Source: Streptomyces sp. ALI-76-A (lineage in GTDB: Bacteria; Actinomycetota; Actinomycetes; Streptomycetales; Streptomycetaceae). Taken from it: DNA of 64,000 bases. Made by a program: the position numbers and the translations under genes. The notes below the pieces were generated by a model, which did not search any database, was not told the DNA's origin, and saw only the letters and a program-made list of their open reading frames with translations. The stretch spans positions 186,001 through 250,000 of the forward strand of contig NZ_JASVWB010000002.1 in NCBI RefSeq assembly GCF_030287445.1, written 5' to 3'. This document shows, piece after piece, positions 16,922 through 25,365 of this stretch. How positions within the stretch are numbered: the first letter of the stretch is position 1; each line of letters opens with the position of its first letter.

Positions 16922-17143
16922 ATGCTGACGTGGGTGATTCAGCGGCGGGTCTTGCTGGCGGACCGGGTCGAGCAGCTGCGCAAGGAACTCGCGGTGGCGG
17001 AAGCCGAGGTGGCCCGCCTGGCGGCGGCCGCAGCAGTGGGCCGTTGCAAGGCGCGAGGCACACCAGCGCCACCGTCGGCGGCCGAACACGTCGGAGAGGC
17101 GCTGGAGCGGATCGCAGCCGAGGTGGCGCCGCAGCGCACTTGA
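16922..17143 (+). CDS. small coiled-coil protein, 73 residues
   Basis: The frame encodes MLTWVIQRRVLLADRVEQL, then RKELAVAEAEVARLAAAAA, a clear amphipathic helix, and ends GEALERIAAEVAPQ. A GAAGGGTGG stretch lies before the start. I do not recognise a family. It is followed 80 bases later by the deacetylase on the same strand. Low complexity means the coding call is moderate. Confidence 0.45.
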   Translation: MLTWVIQRRVLLADRVEQLRKELAVAEAEVARLAAAAAVGRCKARGTPAPPSAAEHVGEALERIAAEVAPQRT

Positions 17144-17222
17144 AACGCGCTGCACACACGTGTCCTGCCTCACTGTCGAGGCCGCTGGGCAACCCTTCCG
17201 GCGCTGAAATCTTCTCCTCGGG

Positions 17223-17999
17223 ATGAAGATTCTGAAGAGGCGGCCTCGCCTACTCATACTCCTGACCCTGGCCGTGGTGGCGGCCGTGACGGTGACCGTC
17301 GTCATGGTCATCCAGGCGAACAAGATGGAGACACTCTCCCCGCGCGAGGAACGTGACCAGGCCGCGTCTGGAGCGGTCGTACCGTCGGGTCAGGTGGACT
17401 GCCGGAAGGTCAAGTGCATCGCGCTCACCTTCGACGGCAACCCGGGCGGACCCACCGACCGACTGATGGACCTCCTGAAGGAGTACAAGGCGCCGTCGAC
17501 GTTCTTCCTCGAGGGCCGGCGCATCCACAAATTCCCGGATGTGGTGCGGCGGATTGCCAAGGAAGGCCACGAGATCGGGGACCACACCTGGACGCACGCG
17601 GTGCTGACCGATGTCTCTGATGCGCAGATCCGCGACGAGCTGCGCCGCACGGCACGGGCCATCTCCAGCATCACCGGCAGCGAGCCGACGCTGATGCGCC
17701 CGCCGCAGGGTCGCACCGACGACCGCGTCTCCAAGATCTCGAAAGAACTGGGGATGGCGCAGGTGCTGTGGACGGTGACCGCGAAGGACTACGAGACGGA
17801 CGACACCGCGCTGATCACCAAGCGCGTGCTCACGGGTGCTGGCCGCGACGGGATCATCCTGCTCCACCCGCTGCGCAAGGGCACCGTGCCGGCCATGCCT
17901 TCCATCCTGAAGGCGCTCAGCAAGCAGGGCTACACCTTCGTGACCGTCTCCCAGCTGCTCGCTCCGGCCAGGGCCGAGCCCGGCAAGATCTACAAGTGA
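17223..17999 (+). CDS. polysaccharide deacetylase (NodB domain) with altered metal site
   Basis: The product of 258 residues has one N-terminal membrane helix (9-31, LLILLTLAVVAAVTVTVVMV) and an extracytoplasmic NodB domain. Motif 1 is ALTFDGNPGGPT (68-78): the general-base Asp71 is kept, but the second Asp of the usual TFDDGP, which binds the metal, is Gly72. Motif 2 keeps both metal His residues (HTWTH, 121-125). Motif 3 is RPPQGRTD (159-166). The last motif is ILLHPLRKG, with His215 but Pro where Asp is usual. Relatives with TFDAG act on peptidoglycan or chitooligosaccharides; here activity may be reduced or lost. ATG follows CCTCGGG weakly. Confidence 0.85.
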   Translation: MKILKRRPRLLILLTLAVVAAVTVTVVMVIQANKMETLSPREERDQAASGAVVPSGQVDCRKVKCIALTFDGNPGGPTDRLMDLLKEYKAPSTFFLEGRRIHKFPDVVRRIAKEGHEIGDHTWTHAVLTDVSDAQIRDELRRTARAISSITGSEPTLMRPPQGRTDDRVSKISKELGMAQVLWTVTAKDYETDDTALITKRVLTGAGRDGIILLHPLRKGTVPAMPSILKALSKQGYTFVTVSQLLAPARAEPGKIYK

Positions 18000-18116
18000 C
18001 TGACTGACGCGCGAAGCGTCCGCCCTCTTGGGCCCCTCGCCACCACGGGAGCGGCGGCCACCCGTTCCGTCGAACTCCGGTGACTCGTTCGGCATCCCAT
18101 TTCAGGTGTAGCCGTT

Positions 18117-18882
18117 TTGACAACAGTCTGCGGGGTGCACACCGTGTGCGGCGTCCTGTGGTGGCTCTGTGACCGGGCCGACCGGGCCGTCGTCGCGCAG
18201 CTGAACGCGGCGGACATCGACCCGTACCATGCAGTCGTCACGACCAGCGGCGACCGGGGCGCGGACCGGGCCGGGGCCGCCGAACCGCTGCTGGCCGGCC
18301 TTATCCGGATCGAGGAGGACGAAGGCGGCGGTCACCGACCGAGGCGCCCTTCCTGACCAGGCGCCGGAGCACCCGGTCCCGGCCGCCGTGCTGGCCATCC
18401 TGCGCGGCCACGCCACTCCATGGCCCCTGAACTGGCTGTATATGGACGCCGAGCACTGCGGGCGGCGCGACGACTTCCTGCGGGGCGATGACGCCAGGTG
18501 GCCGCGCTGGGCCACGCACGACCAGGACCGCGTCCTGGTCGCCGCAGGCCTGAACACCCTGCTGCTCGCGGGCTGGTGCGCTGTCCAACTGTTCTATGTG
18601 GGCGGGGCACTCCTCTACGGGACAGGTGGCGACATCGCGCGCCCTGCTCGTCTGCCTGCTGGATGGGGAGTGTTCGCGCTGGCCCTGACCCTGTATGCAC
18701 GGGACATGTGGCCGCGGCGCCGGGGCCGGTTCGCGGAGTACTGCCGCACCCTCCCGCCGCATCCGGCCAAGGCTGCCCTCAACGACGAGCAGCGCAGCCA
18801 GCTGCTCCGGGCCATGAGCTACAGCCCTCCGGAACAAGAGGCCTTCGTGCGGCTGGACGTGGACACTCCAGGTGCGTTCTGA
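18117..18882 (+). pseudogene. two-helix membrane protein, frameshifted
   Basis: The first frame (from 18117) reads LWWLCDRADRAVVAQLNAAD and LAGLIRIEED; near 18325 the sense continues in another frame as TDRGALPDQAPEHPVPAAVLAI, then two hydrophobic stretches (about 18535-18625, LVAAGLNTLLLAGWCAVQLF, and 18650-18700) and a soluble tail HPAKAALNDEQRSQLLRAM. The order (short winged-helix-like piece, charged loop, two membrane spans) resembles TIGR04222-type membrane proteins, but the match is loose. One inserted base or two deleted bases explain the break. Confidence 0.5.
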
Positions 18883-19126
18883 TGTCGCGGACGAGCTTGT
18901 GACGGGACTCCCCCAGCTGCTGTTCGTGCTGGACGGTACCGGCCCGGCCGGGATCGAGACCCGCATCGGTGCCCTGCACGCCGCCGCCCGTGCCCTGACG
19001 CAGGTTGGCTTCCGGCACGTGGCGCCTGTCCTCGCGGCACCGATGGTCGACCTGCTCCGCAACGGGCCCCGCGCCTGTGCCGGCACCAGCACCCACGTGC
19101 CGGCTTGTGTACTCGGTTCCCAGTAG
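18881..19126 (+). pseudogene. Replic_Relax (replication-relaxation) protein remnant, C-terminal part
   Basis: The frame encodes LPQLLFVLDGTGPAGIETRI, then GALHAAARALTQVGFRH and VLAAPMVDLLRNGP. This is the C-terminal region of the replication-relaxation family, found near replication or conjugation genes of actinobacterial plasmids and integrative elements. The same segment recurs near 39.2 kb, so the two are copies of one gene type. N-terminal winged helices are absent, and no start is visible. Confidence 0.65.
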
Positions 19127-19150
19127 ACGGAGGCATGCGTGCAGGGCGCT

Positions 19151-19597
19151 TCATACGGGATGCAGGCGAGCGAGTTCTTCGTCGCTGGTGTGGTTGCGCC
19201 TCCGCAGGCTCCCCTGACGCTCCGTCTCCTGACCAGCGTCAAGAGGTCGACAATCTGCCGCTTCCTGTACCGGTCCGACGCGGATGTGTCGGCGAGGACC
19301 ACCACGCCGCCTTCCTCGGAGGCGTCGGGTGACGGTGTGTCCGAGCTGGACCAGCAGCCCTGTCACTGCGGCCTGCACGATCGCCTTCATGCTGTCGTCG
19401 CTCGCGGAATGTCTGGCTTGGTCGCGGGCCAGAGAGGTGAAGCCGTCCGAGGCCGTCCAGCTGATCAGAGTGCCTGCGGGCACCTCGGCCACCCGCAGCC
19501 CCGGCACACCGGTGTCCGCGCCGCCCAACACGTGAAAGCCTGCCTGGGCCAGGGCAGACCTCACCTGGGTGACGAGCTCAGCAACCACATACGACAC
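19151..19597 (-). CDS. conserved hypothetical protein, C-terminus possibly frameshifted
   Basis: Residues 1-95 read as a small folded protein: YVVAELVTQVRSALAQAGFHVL, LRVAEVPAGTLISWTASDGF, DDSMKAIVQAAVTGLLVQLGH. After about residue 95 the sequence becomes Arg-rich, while another frame gives EEGGVVVLADTSASDRYRKR, which looks more natural. A one-base loss near 19320 is likely. The start is GTG with weak AGGCGA upstream. Function unknown. Confidence 0.5.
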   Translation of the reverse strand: MSYVVAELVTQVRSALAQAGFHVLGGADTGVPGLRVAEVPAGTLISWTASDGFTSLARDQARHSASDDSMKAIVQAAVTGLLVQLGHTVTRRLRGRRRGGPRRHIRVGPVQEAADCRPLDAGQETERQGSLRRRNHTSDEELARLHPV

Positions 19598-19937
19598 CGA
19601 AGTCGCCTGCCCGCAAGAACGCAGATCATGCCGCCGGCGTGTCCTGCTCGGATGCGGCGGTGCCGCCGAAGGTGCAGGGCGGCAGCGGGCCGTTGACCCG
19701 CAGCTCGGGATGCGGGTGCTCTGGCGGAGGTGTCGACCGCGGCCAGGAACCGCGAGCTTGGCGAGCTGGATGCCATCTGGCCCGGCCCGGGAGTGAGAGC
19801 AGCCTGCGGAACGCGCTTGCCGGTTCGCTATTCAACATGCTTGTCCCGGTTTCATACGCAATACGATGGTGAGCCGGACAGGGTGAACCGAACGCGACAA
19901 ATACGACAAAGGCGACAATAGAGAGGGTGAGCAGACT
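19598..19937. other. intergenic region upstream of the PRC-barrel gene
   Basis: About 340 bases with no supported gene. The last 110 bases are the least G+C-rich part (ATACGCAATACGATGG, ACAAATACGACAAAGGCGAC) and presumably contain the promoter of the downstream stress-type gene. I could not assign a sigma-factor motif. A GAGAGGGTGA stretch supplies its ribosome binding site. Confidence 0.45.
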
Positions 19938-20744
19938 GTGATCACCCAGGAGCAGATCCCGACTGTGCTCGACCACCCGGTCTACGACACGGACGGCAAC
20001 AAGATCGGCAATGCCAGACACGTCTTCCTCGACGACGCCACCGGCCAGCCCGAGTGGGTCAGCGTCAAGACCGGCCTGTTCGGCACCAGCGAGTCCTTCG
20101 TACCCATCGGCGACGCCTCCATCGTGGACGACCACCTGGAGGTCCCCTATCCCAAGGACAAGATCAAGGACGCACCCAACGTCGACGTTGACGCAGGCGG
20201 TCACCTCTCCGAGGACGAGGAGCACCGCCTGTACGAGCACTACGGCATCGACTGGGACGCTGCCTGGCAGCAGGCCAACCAGCCCGGCGCCGGCGGCTGG
20301 GCCCACACCGATACCAGCGAGACGACCGACATGCCCCGCTCCGCAGAAACCGGTGCCGGCGGCGACGACGCCATCACGCGCTCGGAGGAACGCATGCACG
20401 TCGGCGCCGAGCGCCGCGAGGCCGGCCGGGCGCGGCTGCGCAAGTACGTCGTCACCGAGGACGTACAGCAGACCGTGCCGGTACGCCGGGAGGAAGTCCG
20501 CGTCGAACGCGAGCCGATCACGGACGAAAACCGCGACGCCGCCCAGTCCGGACCCGACATCAGCGAAGCCGAACACGAGGTCACCCTCCACGAGGAACGC
20601 CCCGTGACAGAGACCGAGACGGTGCCGGTGGAGCGGGTGCGCATGACGACCGAACAACAGACGGACGAGGAGACGGTGCGCGGCCAGGTCCGCAAGGAAG
20701 AGATCGACACCGAAGGCATCGACGAAGACCGGCGCGACAGGTAG
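19938..20744 (+). CDS. PRC-barrel and DUF2382 (YsnF/AvaK-type) stress protein
   Basis: The protein of 268 residues starts with a PRC-barrel (5-80: HPVYDTDGNKIGNARHVFLDD, WVSVKTGLFGTSESFVPI) and ends with a DUF2382 domain (about 150-245: RSEERMHVGAERREAGRARL, KYVVTEDVQQTVPVRREEVRV, VTLHEERPVTETETVPVE). The central linker is Gly/Thr-rich. Such acidic cytosolic proteins are usually produced under general or osmotic stress; no enzymatic role is known. The start is GTG after GAGGGTGA. A strong hairpin follows the gene. Confidence 0.92.
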   Translation: MITQEQIPTVLDHPVYDTDGNKIGNARHVFLDDATGQPEWVSVKTGLFGTSESFVPIGDASIVDDHLEVPYPKDKIKDAPNVDVDAGGHLSEDEEHRLYEHYGIDWDAAWQQANQPGAGGWAHTDTSETTDMPRSAETGAGGDDAITRSEERMHVGAERREAGRARLRKYVVTEDVQQTVPVRREEVRVEREPITDENRDAAQSGPDISEAEHEVTLHEERPVTETETVPVERVRMTTEQQTDEETVRGQVRKEEIDTEGIDEDRRDR

Positions 20745-20795
20745 CCCAGCCCCTGCCTGCGTCGCCCGCGCGCTGCCACCCGGCGAGCGTGAAGA

Positions 20796-20828
20796 GGGGT
20801 CCGGCACGTCGAACCACTGCCGGACCCC
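20796..20828. terminator. strong terminator hairpin after DUF2382 gene
   Basis: GGGGTCCGGCA-N11-TGCCGGACCCC has perfect 11-bp arms and lies 52 bases after the stop codon. Confidence 0.8.
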
Positions 20829-20927
20829 CCGCCCCTGGACTTCGAGACGTTGCCCTCAGACAGCGGGCTTCAGGCAGCCGGGACGGCGTGGGCAGTCAGC
20901 ACACGAACCGAAAGAGAGTCGGCCCTC

Positions 20928-21197
20928 ATGCCCCAGGTCGAGCAGCCCCTCACAGACGCCGCCATCACAGTCCGCCAAGTCAACCACTACCAGTTCAGCT
21001 GGGTGGCCGGAGAACCCGGCCAGCGCGGCACCTTCACCCTGCAACTGGTCCTGGACGAAGGCGCCGGGGAAGAAGTCCTCACCCTCGACGCCGACGACGC
21101 CGACGTGTTGAAGGATCTGCTGGAGCACAATCACACAGTCCAATACGACGTCCCACGCAACACCCTGATGTTCGGCGTGACGCCCGCCGGCAGCTGA
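20928..21197 (+). CDS. small conserved hypothetical protein, 89 residues
   Basis: From the ATG at 20928 the protein is beta-rich and acidic (VRQVNHYQFSWVAGEPGQRG, FTLQLVLDEGAGEEVLTLD, ADDADVLKDLLEHN, ending NTLMFGVTPAGS). An upstream in-frame start would add a disordered leader. A purine-rich AAAGAGAG lies upstream. I see no named domain. Neighbouring stress-type genes suggest, but do not prove, a related role. Confidence 0.65.
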   Translation: MPQVEQPLTDAAITVRQVNHYQFSWVAGEPGQRGTFTLQLVLDEGAGEEVLTLDADDADVLKDLLEHNHTVQYDVPRNTLMFGVTPAGS

Positions 21198-21365
21198 ACC
21201 CCAGCAGCCCACCTTGCCCTCCCGAGGCCCTTGATGCAGCTCGCTCTGCCCCGGTGATGCCGTCGGCCTGGCCGGCACCGGCACGCGGGCGCGCCAGGCG
21301 TCGGCTCCGGTCGTGAGCGCCGGTCGCTGCGGTGTGAGGCAGCCCGGGGCGGGAAACCGCTGTTC

Positions 21366-21914
21366 ATGACAGTGATCGCAGATCTACGCGCCGCGGACCA
21401 CTCGCTGACCCGACGGGCCATTTCGTGGGACTCCCCCTGGGTGCGGCGGGTTCTGCCGGCGGTGGAGGAGGCTGCCGAGCACACCAAGCTGTGGTGGGCG
21501 GCGGCCGTGGTCATGGCCGCCGCCGGTGGGTGGCGCGGCCGGACGGCCGCCGTCGCGGGAGTGGGTGCGATGGGGGTGGCGCAGGTGCTGTCCAACGGGG
21601 TCGGCAAACAACTGTACGAGCGGCGCCGCCCGCCCCAGGAGTGGGTCCGGGCCGAGGATCTTGAGGACCGCCCGGACAGTTCCTCCTTTCCGTCCGGGCA
21701 TACCGCCGCCGCGTTCGCATTCACCGCTGCCGTCGCACCCGTGTGGCCGGCCGCAGGCGCGCTTTGCGCGGTACCCGCGGTGATGGTGGCCGCCGAACGC
21801 GTGCACAGCGGCGCGCACTACCCCTCCGACGTGGCTGCCGGCGGCGCGATCGGCCTGGCTTCGGCCGCCCTGGTACGGGCCGCACCGCGCCTGCTGCGGC
21901 GGCACGCGATGTGA
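21366..21914 (+). CDS. PAP2-type phosphatase, membrane-bound
   Basis: The product of 182 residues has all three PAP2 motifs: KQLYERRRPP (81-90, K-x6-R-P), SSFPSGHTAAAFAF (106-119, PSGH) and ERVHSGAHYPSDV (144-156, R-x5-H-x3-D). The usual Ser before the Arg of motif 3 is Glu. Several hydrophobic helices surround the motifs. Enzymes of this type dephosphorylate phosphatidate, undecaprenyl pyrophosphate or related lipids on the outer leaflet. It is shorter than the classical six-helix form. It is monocistronic. Confidence 0.9.
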   Translation: MTVIADLRAADHSLTRRAISWDSPWVRRVLPAVEEAAEHTKLWWAAAVVMAAAGGWRGRTAAVAGVGAMGVAQVLSNGVGKQLYERRRPPQEWVRAEDLEDRPDSSSFPSGHTAAAFAFTAAVAPVWPAAGALCAVPAVMVAAERVHSGAHYPSDVAAGGAIGLASAALVRAAPRLLRRHAM

Positions 21915-21990
21915 CACCCTGTGACGCATCATGCGCCGCGGATCCCTCGCGTGGCTCGGCGTCGTGGGCAGCTGTCGATAATGTGACTGC

Positions 21991-22125
21991 TACTGGCAGT
22001 CGACGACCTCCAGCGGGCCGGAGGCGGCGAGACGGCGCACCAGCTCGAGCCGGACGGGGTCGCTCAGGGTGAAGAGGATGCTGGCCATCTCCAGCTGGGC
22101 CTGCCCCGCCTGTCCGCGTACCTGG
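21991..22125 (-). pseudogene. ArsR-family regulator remnant (N-terminal part)
   Basis: The minus strand reads QAQLEMASILFTLSDPVRLEL, VRRLAASGPLEVVDCQ and then a TAG at 21991-21993. This is the first helix and turn of an ArsR-type winged helix (LSDPVRLELVRRLAASGPLEV). The recognition helix and wing are missing. An early nonsense change or a deletion removed about two thirds of the gene. Confidence 0.55.
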
Positions 22126-22364
22126 TCCGTACGCCGATAACGCTGACCGGCTCAGGCTGCAGGAGAAGCCACCCGCATGTGAGACGACTCGGCAGACTGA
22201 TCACCGGGCGGTGGCGAAGACGACCGTTTCCGTCCCTCCATGGATTCAGTGGCAGCCAAGTGGGGGGAAGGACACATCAGTCTTCGAAGTCGGCTGCGCA
22301 GATGACTGGAGTCGGGTGCCTGAGCACGGCCTCCGCTCGCGGGCCGCCGGCCCCGGCCTGCTGC

Positions 22365-23042
22365 TCAGTCGGGCGGGGCGCCTGGGTCGATGATCCGATA
22401 CCCCACGCCGGGTGTGGTGGCGATGACCGGAGGGTCGCCGAGTTTGCGGCGCAGGCGGCTGATGGTCACCGTGACGGTGTTGGTGAACGGGTCGGCGTGT
22501 TCGTCCCAGACCTGTTCGAGGAGGTCCTCCGCGCTGAGGAAGGCGGGGCTCGCGTGGAGGAGGGCTTCGAGTACCGCGAATTCCTTGACGGAGAGGTCGA
22601 GTTGGTGGCCGTCGCGGCTGGCGGTGCGGCGCATCGGGTCGAGTTCGATGCCCGCTGTGCGCAGGGTGCGGGACCGGGCGGCGGGGCGGCGGCGGGCCAG
22701 GGCGCGGATGCGCAGGACGAGTTCGGGAAAGTGGAAGGGCTTGGCGAGGTAGTCGTCGGCGCCCAGGGTCAGGCCGCTGACGCGGTCGCCGGGTGAGTCG
22801 GCGGCGGTCAGCATCAGGACCATCACGCGGCCGTCCCGCTCGGTGATCATCTGGCAGAGGGTGTCGCCGTGGATGCCTGGCAGGTCGCGGTCGAGCACGA
22901 CGACGTCGTACGTGTTGATGTCCAGCTTGGTCGCGGCGTCGAGCCCGTCGTGGGCCACGTCTACGGCCATCCCCTGGTCGCGCAGTCCCTCGGCGATGAC
23001 TTCGGCGAGGGGGCGGGCGTCCTCGACCACCAGGACTCTCAA
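22365..23042 (-). CDS. OmpR/PhoP-type response regulator
   Basis: The 225-residue regulator has a receiver domain (RVLVVEDARPLAEVIAEGL, phosphoacceptor Asp51 in VVVLDRDLPG, switch Thr in LMLTAAD, Lys101 in YLAKPF) and a C-terminal winged helix (LDLSVKEFAVLEALLHASP, TVTVTISRLRRKLGDP, TPGVGYRI). It most likely starts at a TTG overlapping the stop of the upstream sensor kinase (TTGA), so translation is coupled. The kinase-regulator pair is divergent from the ABC exporter and probably controls it. Confidence 0.93.
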   Translation of the reverse strand: MRVLVVEDARPLAEVIAEGLRDQGMAVDVAHDGLDAATKLDINTYDVVVLDRDLPGIHGDTLCQMITERDGRVMVLMLTAADSPGDRVSGLTLGADDYLAKPFHFPELVLRIRALARRRPAARSRTLRTAGIELDPMRRTASRDGHQLDLSVKEFAVLEALLHASPAFLSAEDLLEQVWDEHADPFTNTVTVTISRLRRKLGDPPVIATTPGVGYRIIDPGAPPD

Positions 23043-24298
23043 CGCGCCACTCCCGTCTCTGTGTCGGGGGCTTCCGCCGTCACCCTGCCATCCGTACGGG
23101 GGAGGGTGATGGTGACGCGCAGGCCGCCGTCGGGGCGGGCGCGCAGGTCCAGGGTGCCGTGGTGGGCCTGGGTGATGGCCGCGACGATGGAGAGGCCGAG
23201 GCCGCTGCCCTGGCCGGTGCCGGTCCGGTCGGCGCCAAGGCGGCGGAAAGGCTGCGTGAGCTCCGCCACCCGCTGCTGGTCGAGGACAGGTCCGCTGGAC
23301 TCGACGACGAGGGACACTGCGCCTGCGTCGTCTCCTTCGGCGCGTACCGCGACACTGATCCAGCCCCCGGGGTCGTTGTGCGCGATCGCGTTGTCGACCA
23401 CGTTGTCGGCCGCGCGGCGCAGCAGCGTCTGGCTGCCCCACACCCACGATGAGTCGTCGATCCGGTTTTCGCGCACGGTCAGGCCCCTGGCCGCGATGTC
23501 CTTTGCCCGTCCGGTCAGGGCGGTCAGCGCGAGTTGGCCGAGGGCGAGGCGCGCCGAGTCGGTGAACTCGCCGTGGTGGCTGCGGGCCAGGACGAGGAAG
23601 CTCTCCAGCAGCCGGTCCACCTGGTCGAGTTCGGCGCGCATCCGGGCAGCCAGCGTGGCCGTGGTCTCAGGTACCGGGCCCGGCTTGGCGAGGGCCACGT
23701 CCAGGGAGGCCCGCATCGTGGTGAGCGGGGTGCGTAGCTCGTGGGAGGCGTTGGCGACGAAGAGGCGCTGGGCGTCGAAGGAGCCCTCCAGGCGGCCGAG
23801 GAGGTCGTCGATGGTGTCGGCGAGGTCCTTCACCTCGTCGCCGGGGCCGCCGATGGCCAGGCGTTCGTGCAGGCTGTCGGCGGTGATCCGGCGGGTGGCC
23901 GCTGTCATCACGCGCAGCGGGCGCAGCACCCGGCCGGCGACGAACCAGCCGAGGCCGACCGAGATCACCGCCATGACGCCGAGGGCGATGGCGGAGCCGA
24001 TCAGGATCTGCCGGGACTGGGTGTCGTGCGCCTGGGCCAGCTGCTGCTCCAGTTCGTCGATGCGGCCCTGGGCCTGTGTCGCCGTGGCGGGCTGATCGGT
24101 GCCGCCATCGGGGGCGGTCCGGCTGGAGCGCGATCCGCCGGATGCCACCACGGCCGCGATGGCGAGCAGCGCCGTTCCCGACAGCAGGAACAGAGTCGCG
24201 TACAAGGCGGTGAAGCGGGTGCGGGCGGTGCCACGGCGCAGGCCGAGCCGGGCAGTCAGGCCCGCGAGCCGTCGGGGAGGACCCCATGTCATCCGCAT
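23039..24298 (-). CDS. sensor histidine kinase
   Basis: The kinase of 419 residues has membrane helices at about 30-53 and 99-120 with an extracytoplasmic loop of only 45 residues (Gln/Glu-rich coil), a HAMP domain (121-175), HisKA with phosphorylatable His186 in NASHELRTPL, and an HATPase domain with N box DNVVDNAIAHN and G2 box GTGQGSGLGLSIV. The G1 position reads VVESSGP, a mild variant. The small sensor loop suggests detection of a membrane-active compound or of the transporter itself. It is the first gene of a two-gene operon. Confidence 0.93.
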   Translation of the reverse strand: MRMTWGPPRRLAGLTARLGLRRGTARTRFTALYATLFLLSGTALLAIAAVVASGGSRSSRTAPDGGTDQPATATQAQGRIDELEQQLAQAHDTQSRQILIGSAIALGVMAVISVGLGWFVAGRVLRPLRVMTAATRRITADSLHERLAIGGPGDEVKDLADTIDDLLGRLEGSFDAQRLFVANASHELRTPLTTMRASLDVALAKPGPVPETTATLAARMRAELDQVDRLLESFLVLARSHHGEFTDSARLALGQLALTALTGRAKDIAARGLTVRENRIDDSSWVWGSQTLLRRAADNVVDNAIAHNDPGGWISVAVRAEGDDAGAVSLVVESSGPVLDQQRVAELTQPFRRLGADRTGTGQGSGLGLSIVAAITQAHHGTLDLRARPDGGLRVTITLPRTDGRVTAEAPDTETGVAR

Positions 24299-24417
24299 GC
24301 TTCCCTCTCGCCACCGCGCCAGGACAAGTACCAGGCCAGGCTAAGCCGAGGCGCCTAACAGCGAGATGACAGTGGCCGTTCGGCCCCTGTAACTCGATCC
24401 GTCACAGGGTGGGGGCC

Positions 24418-25365
24418 ATGAGCGATGAGAGTGCGAAGGCGACGATCGAGGTCATCGGTTTGCGTAAACGCTTCGGGCCACAGCCGGCTCTGGACGGGAT
24501 GACGTTCACCGTGCGGCCCGGACGGGTGACCGGCTTCGTCGGCCCGAACGGCGCGGGCAAGTCCACCACCATGCGCGTGATCCTGGGCCTTGACGCGGCC
24601 GAGGAGGGAAAGGCCCTGGTCGGCGGGGTGCCGTACCGCACCCTGCGTCGCCCGCTTCGGCATCTGGGGGCACTGCTCGACGCCTCCGCGCTGCAACCGA
24701 GCCGCACCGCCCGTAACCACCTGCTGTGGCTGGCCCACTCACAGGGCGTGCCGGCCCGGCGGGTGGACGAGGTCATCGATCAGGCCGGCATGGGCACGGC
24801 GGCCCGGCGTAAGGCCGGCGGCTTCTCGCTGGGCATGCGCCAGCGCCTGGGAATCGCGGCGGCGCTGCTCGGTGACCCGCCGGTCGTCATGCTGGACGAG
24901 CCGTTCAACGGCCTGGACCCCGACGGCATCGTGTGGATGCGCGGCTTCCTGGCGGAACTGGCCCGACAGGGCCGCGCCGTCCTGGTCTCCAGTCACCTGA
25001 TGAGCGAACTCGAAGACACCGCGGACCATCTCGTGGTGATCGGCCGCGGCCGGGTCGTCGCGGACACCAGCGTGTCCGAGCTGCTCGCCGAGGCGTCCGG
25101 CGGCCGGGTCACCCTGCGTACCTCCGCGCCTCCGCGCGCTGCCCAGGTCCTGCACGGCGCGGGCGCCACCGTTCTCGCCACCGGCCCCGACACCCTCGGC
25201 GTCACGGGCCTGCCCGACGAGGAGATCGTGGCACTGCTCGCCCGGAACGGGGTGCCGTTCTCCCAGGTGTCCACGCACCGGGCGACGCTCGAAGAGGCGT
25301 ACATGGAGCTCACCCGGGACGCGGTGCAGTACCGGGGCATCCCGGCGGGGGAGGCCACGCGATGA
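24418..25365 (+). CDS. ABC transporter ATP-binding protein (exporter type)
   Basis: The product of 315 residues contains Walker A GPNGAGKST (42-50), a Q-loop, the signature FSLGMRQRLG, Walker B VVMLDEPFNGLDPDG and the switch His in VLVSSHLMSELE. The DrrA/CcmA-type C-terminal extension ends in EEAYMELTRD. I chose the ATG at 24418, which follows GGGTGGGGG. Its stop overlaps the next start (ATGA). An inverted repeat, CCCTGT-N13-ACAGGG at 24385-24409, lies just upstream and may be an operator or mRNA hairpin. It is divergent from the two-component system, so export of an antibiotic or lipid-like substrate is likely. Confidence 0.93.
   Translation: MSDESAKATIEVIGLRKRFGPQPALDGMTFTVRPGRVTGFVGPNGAGKSTTMRVILGLDAAEEGKALVGGVPYRTLRRPLRHLGALLDASALQPSRTARNHLLWLAHSQGVPARRVDEVIDQAGMGTAARRKAGGFSLGMRQRLGIAAALLGDPPVVMLDEPFNGLDPDGIVWMRGFLAELARQGRAVLVSSHLMSELEDTADHLVVIGRGRVVADTSVSELLAEASGGRVTLRTSAPPRAAQVLHGAGATVLATGPDTLGVTGLPDEEIVALLARNGVPFSQVSTHRATLEEAYMELTRDAVQYRGIPAGEATR

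Noticed and set aside
18117..18356. Independent small gene upstream of the two-helix membrane protein
   Set aside because: Its end aligns in sense with the next frame, so one frameshifted gene is the simpler reading.
19830..19937. Stress sigma-factor promoter before the DUF2382 gene
   Set aside because: The sequence is AT-richer, but no -35/-10 pair matched a consensus I could state with confidence.
24933..25361. Upstream extension of the first permease into the ATPase gene
   Set aside because: It overlaps the ATPase in another frame; the ATGA overlap at 25362 is the natural start.
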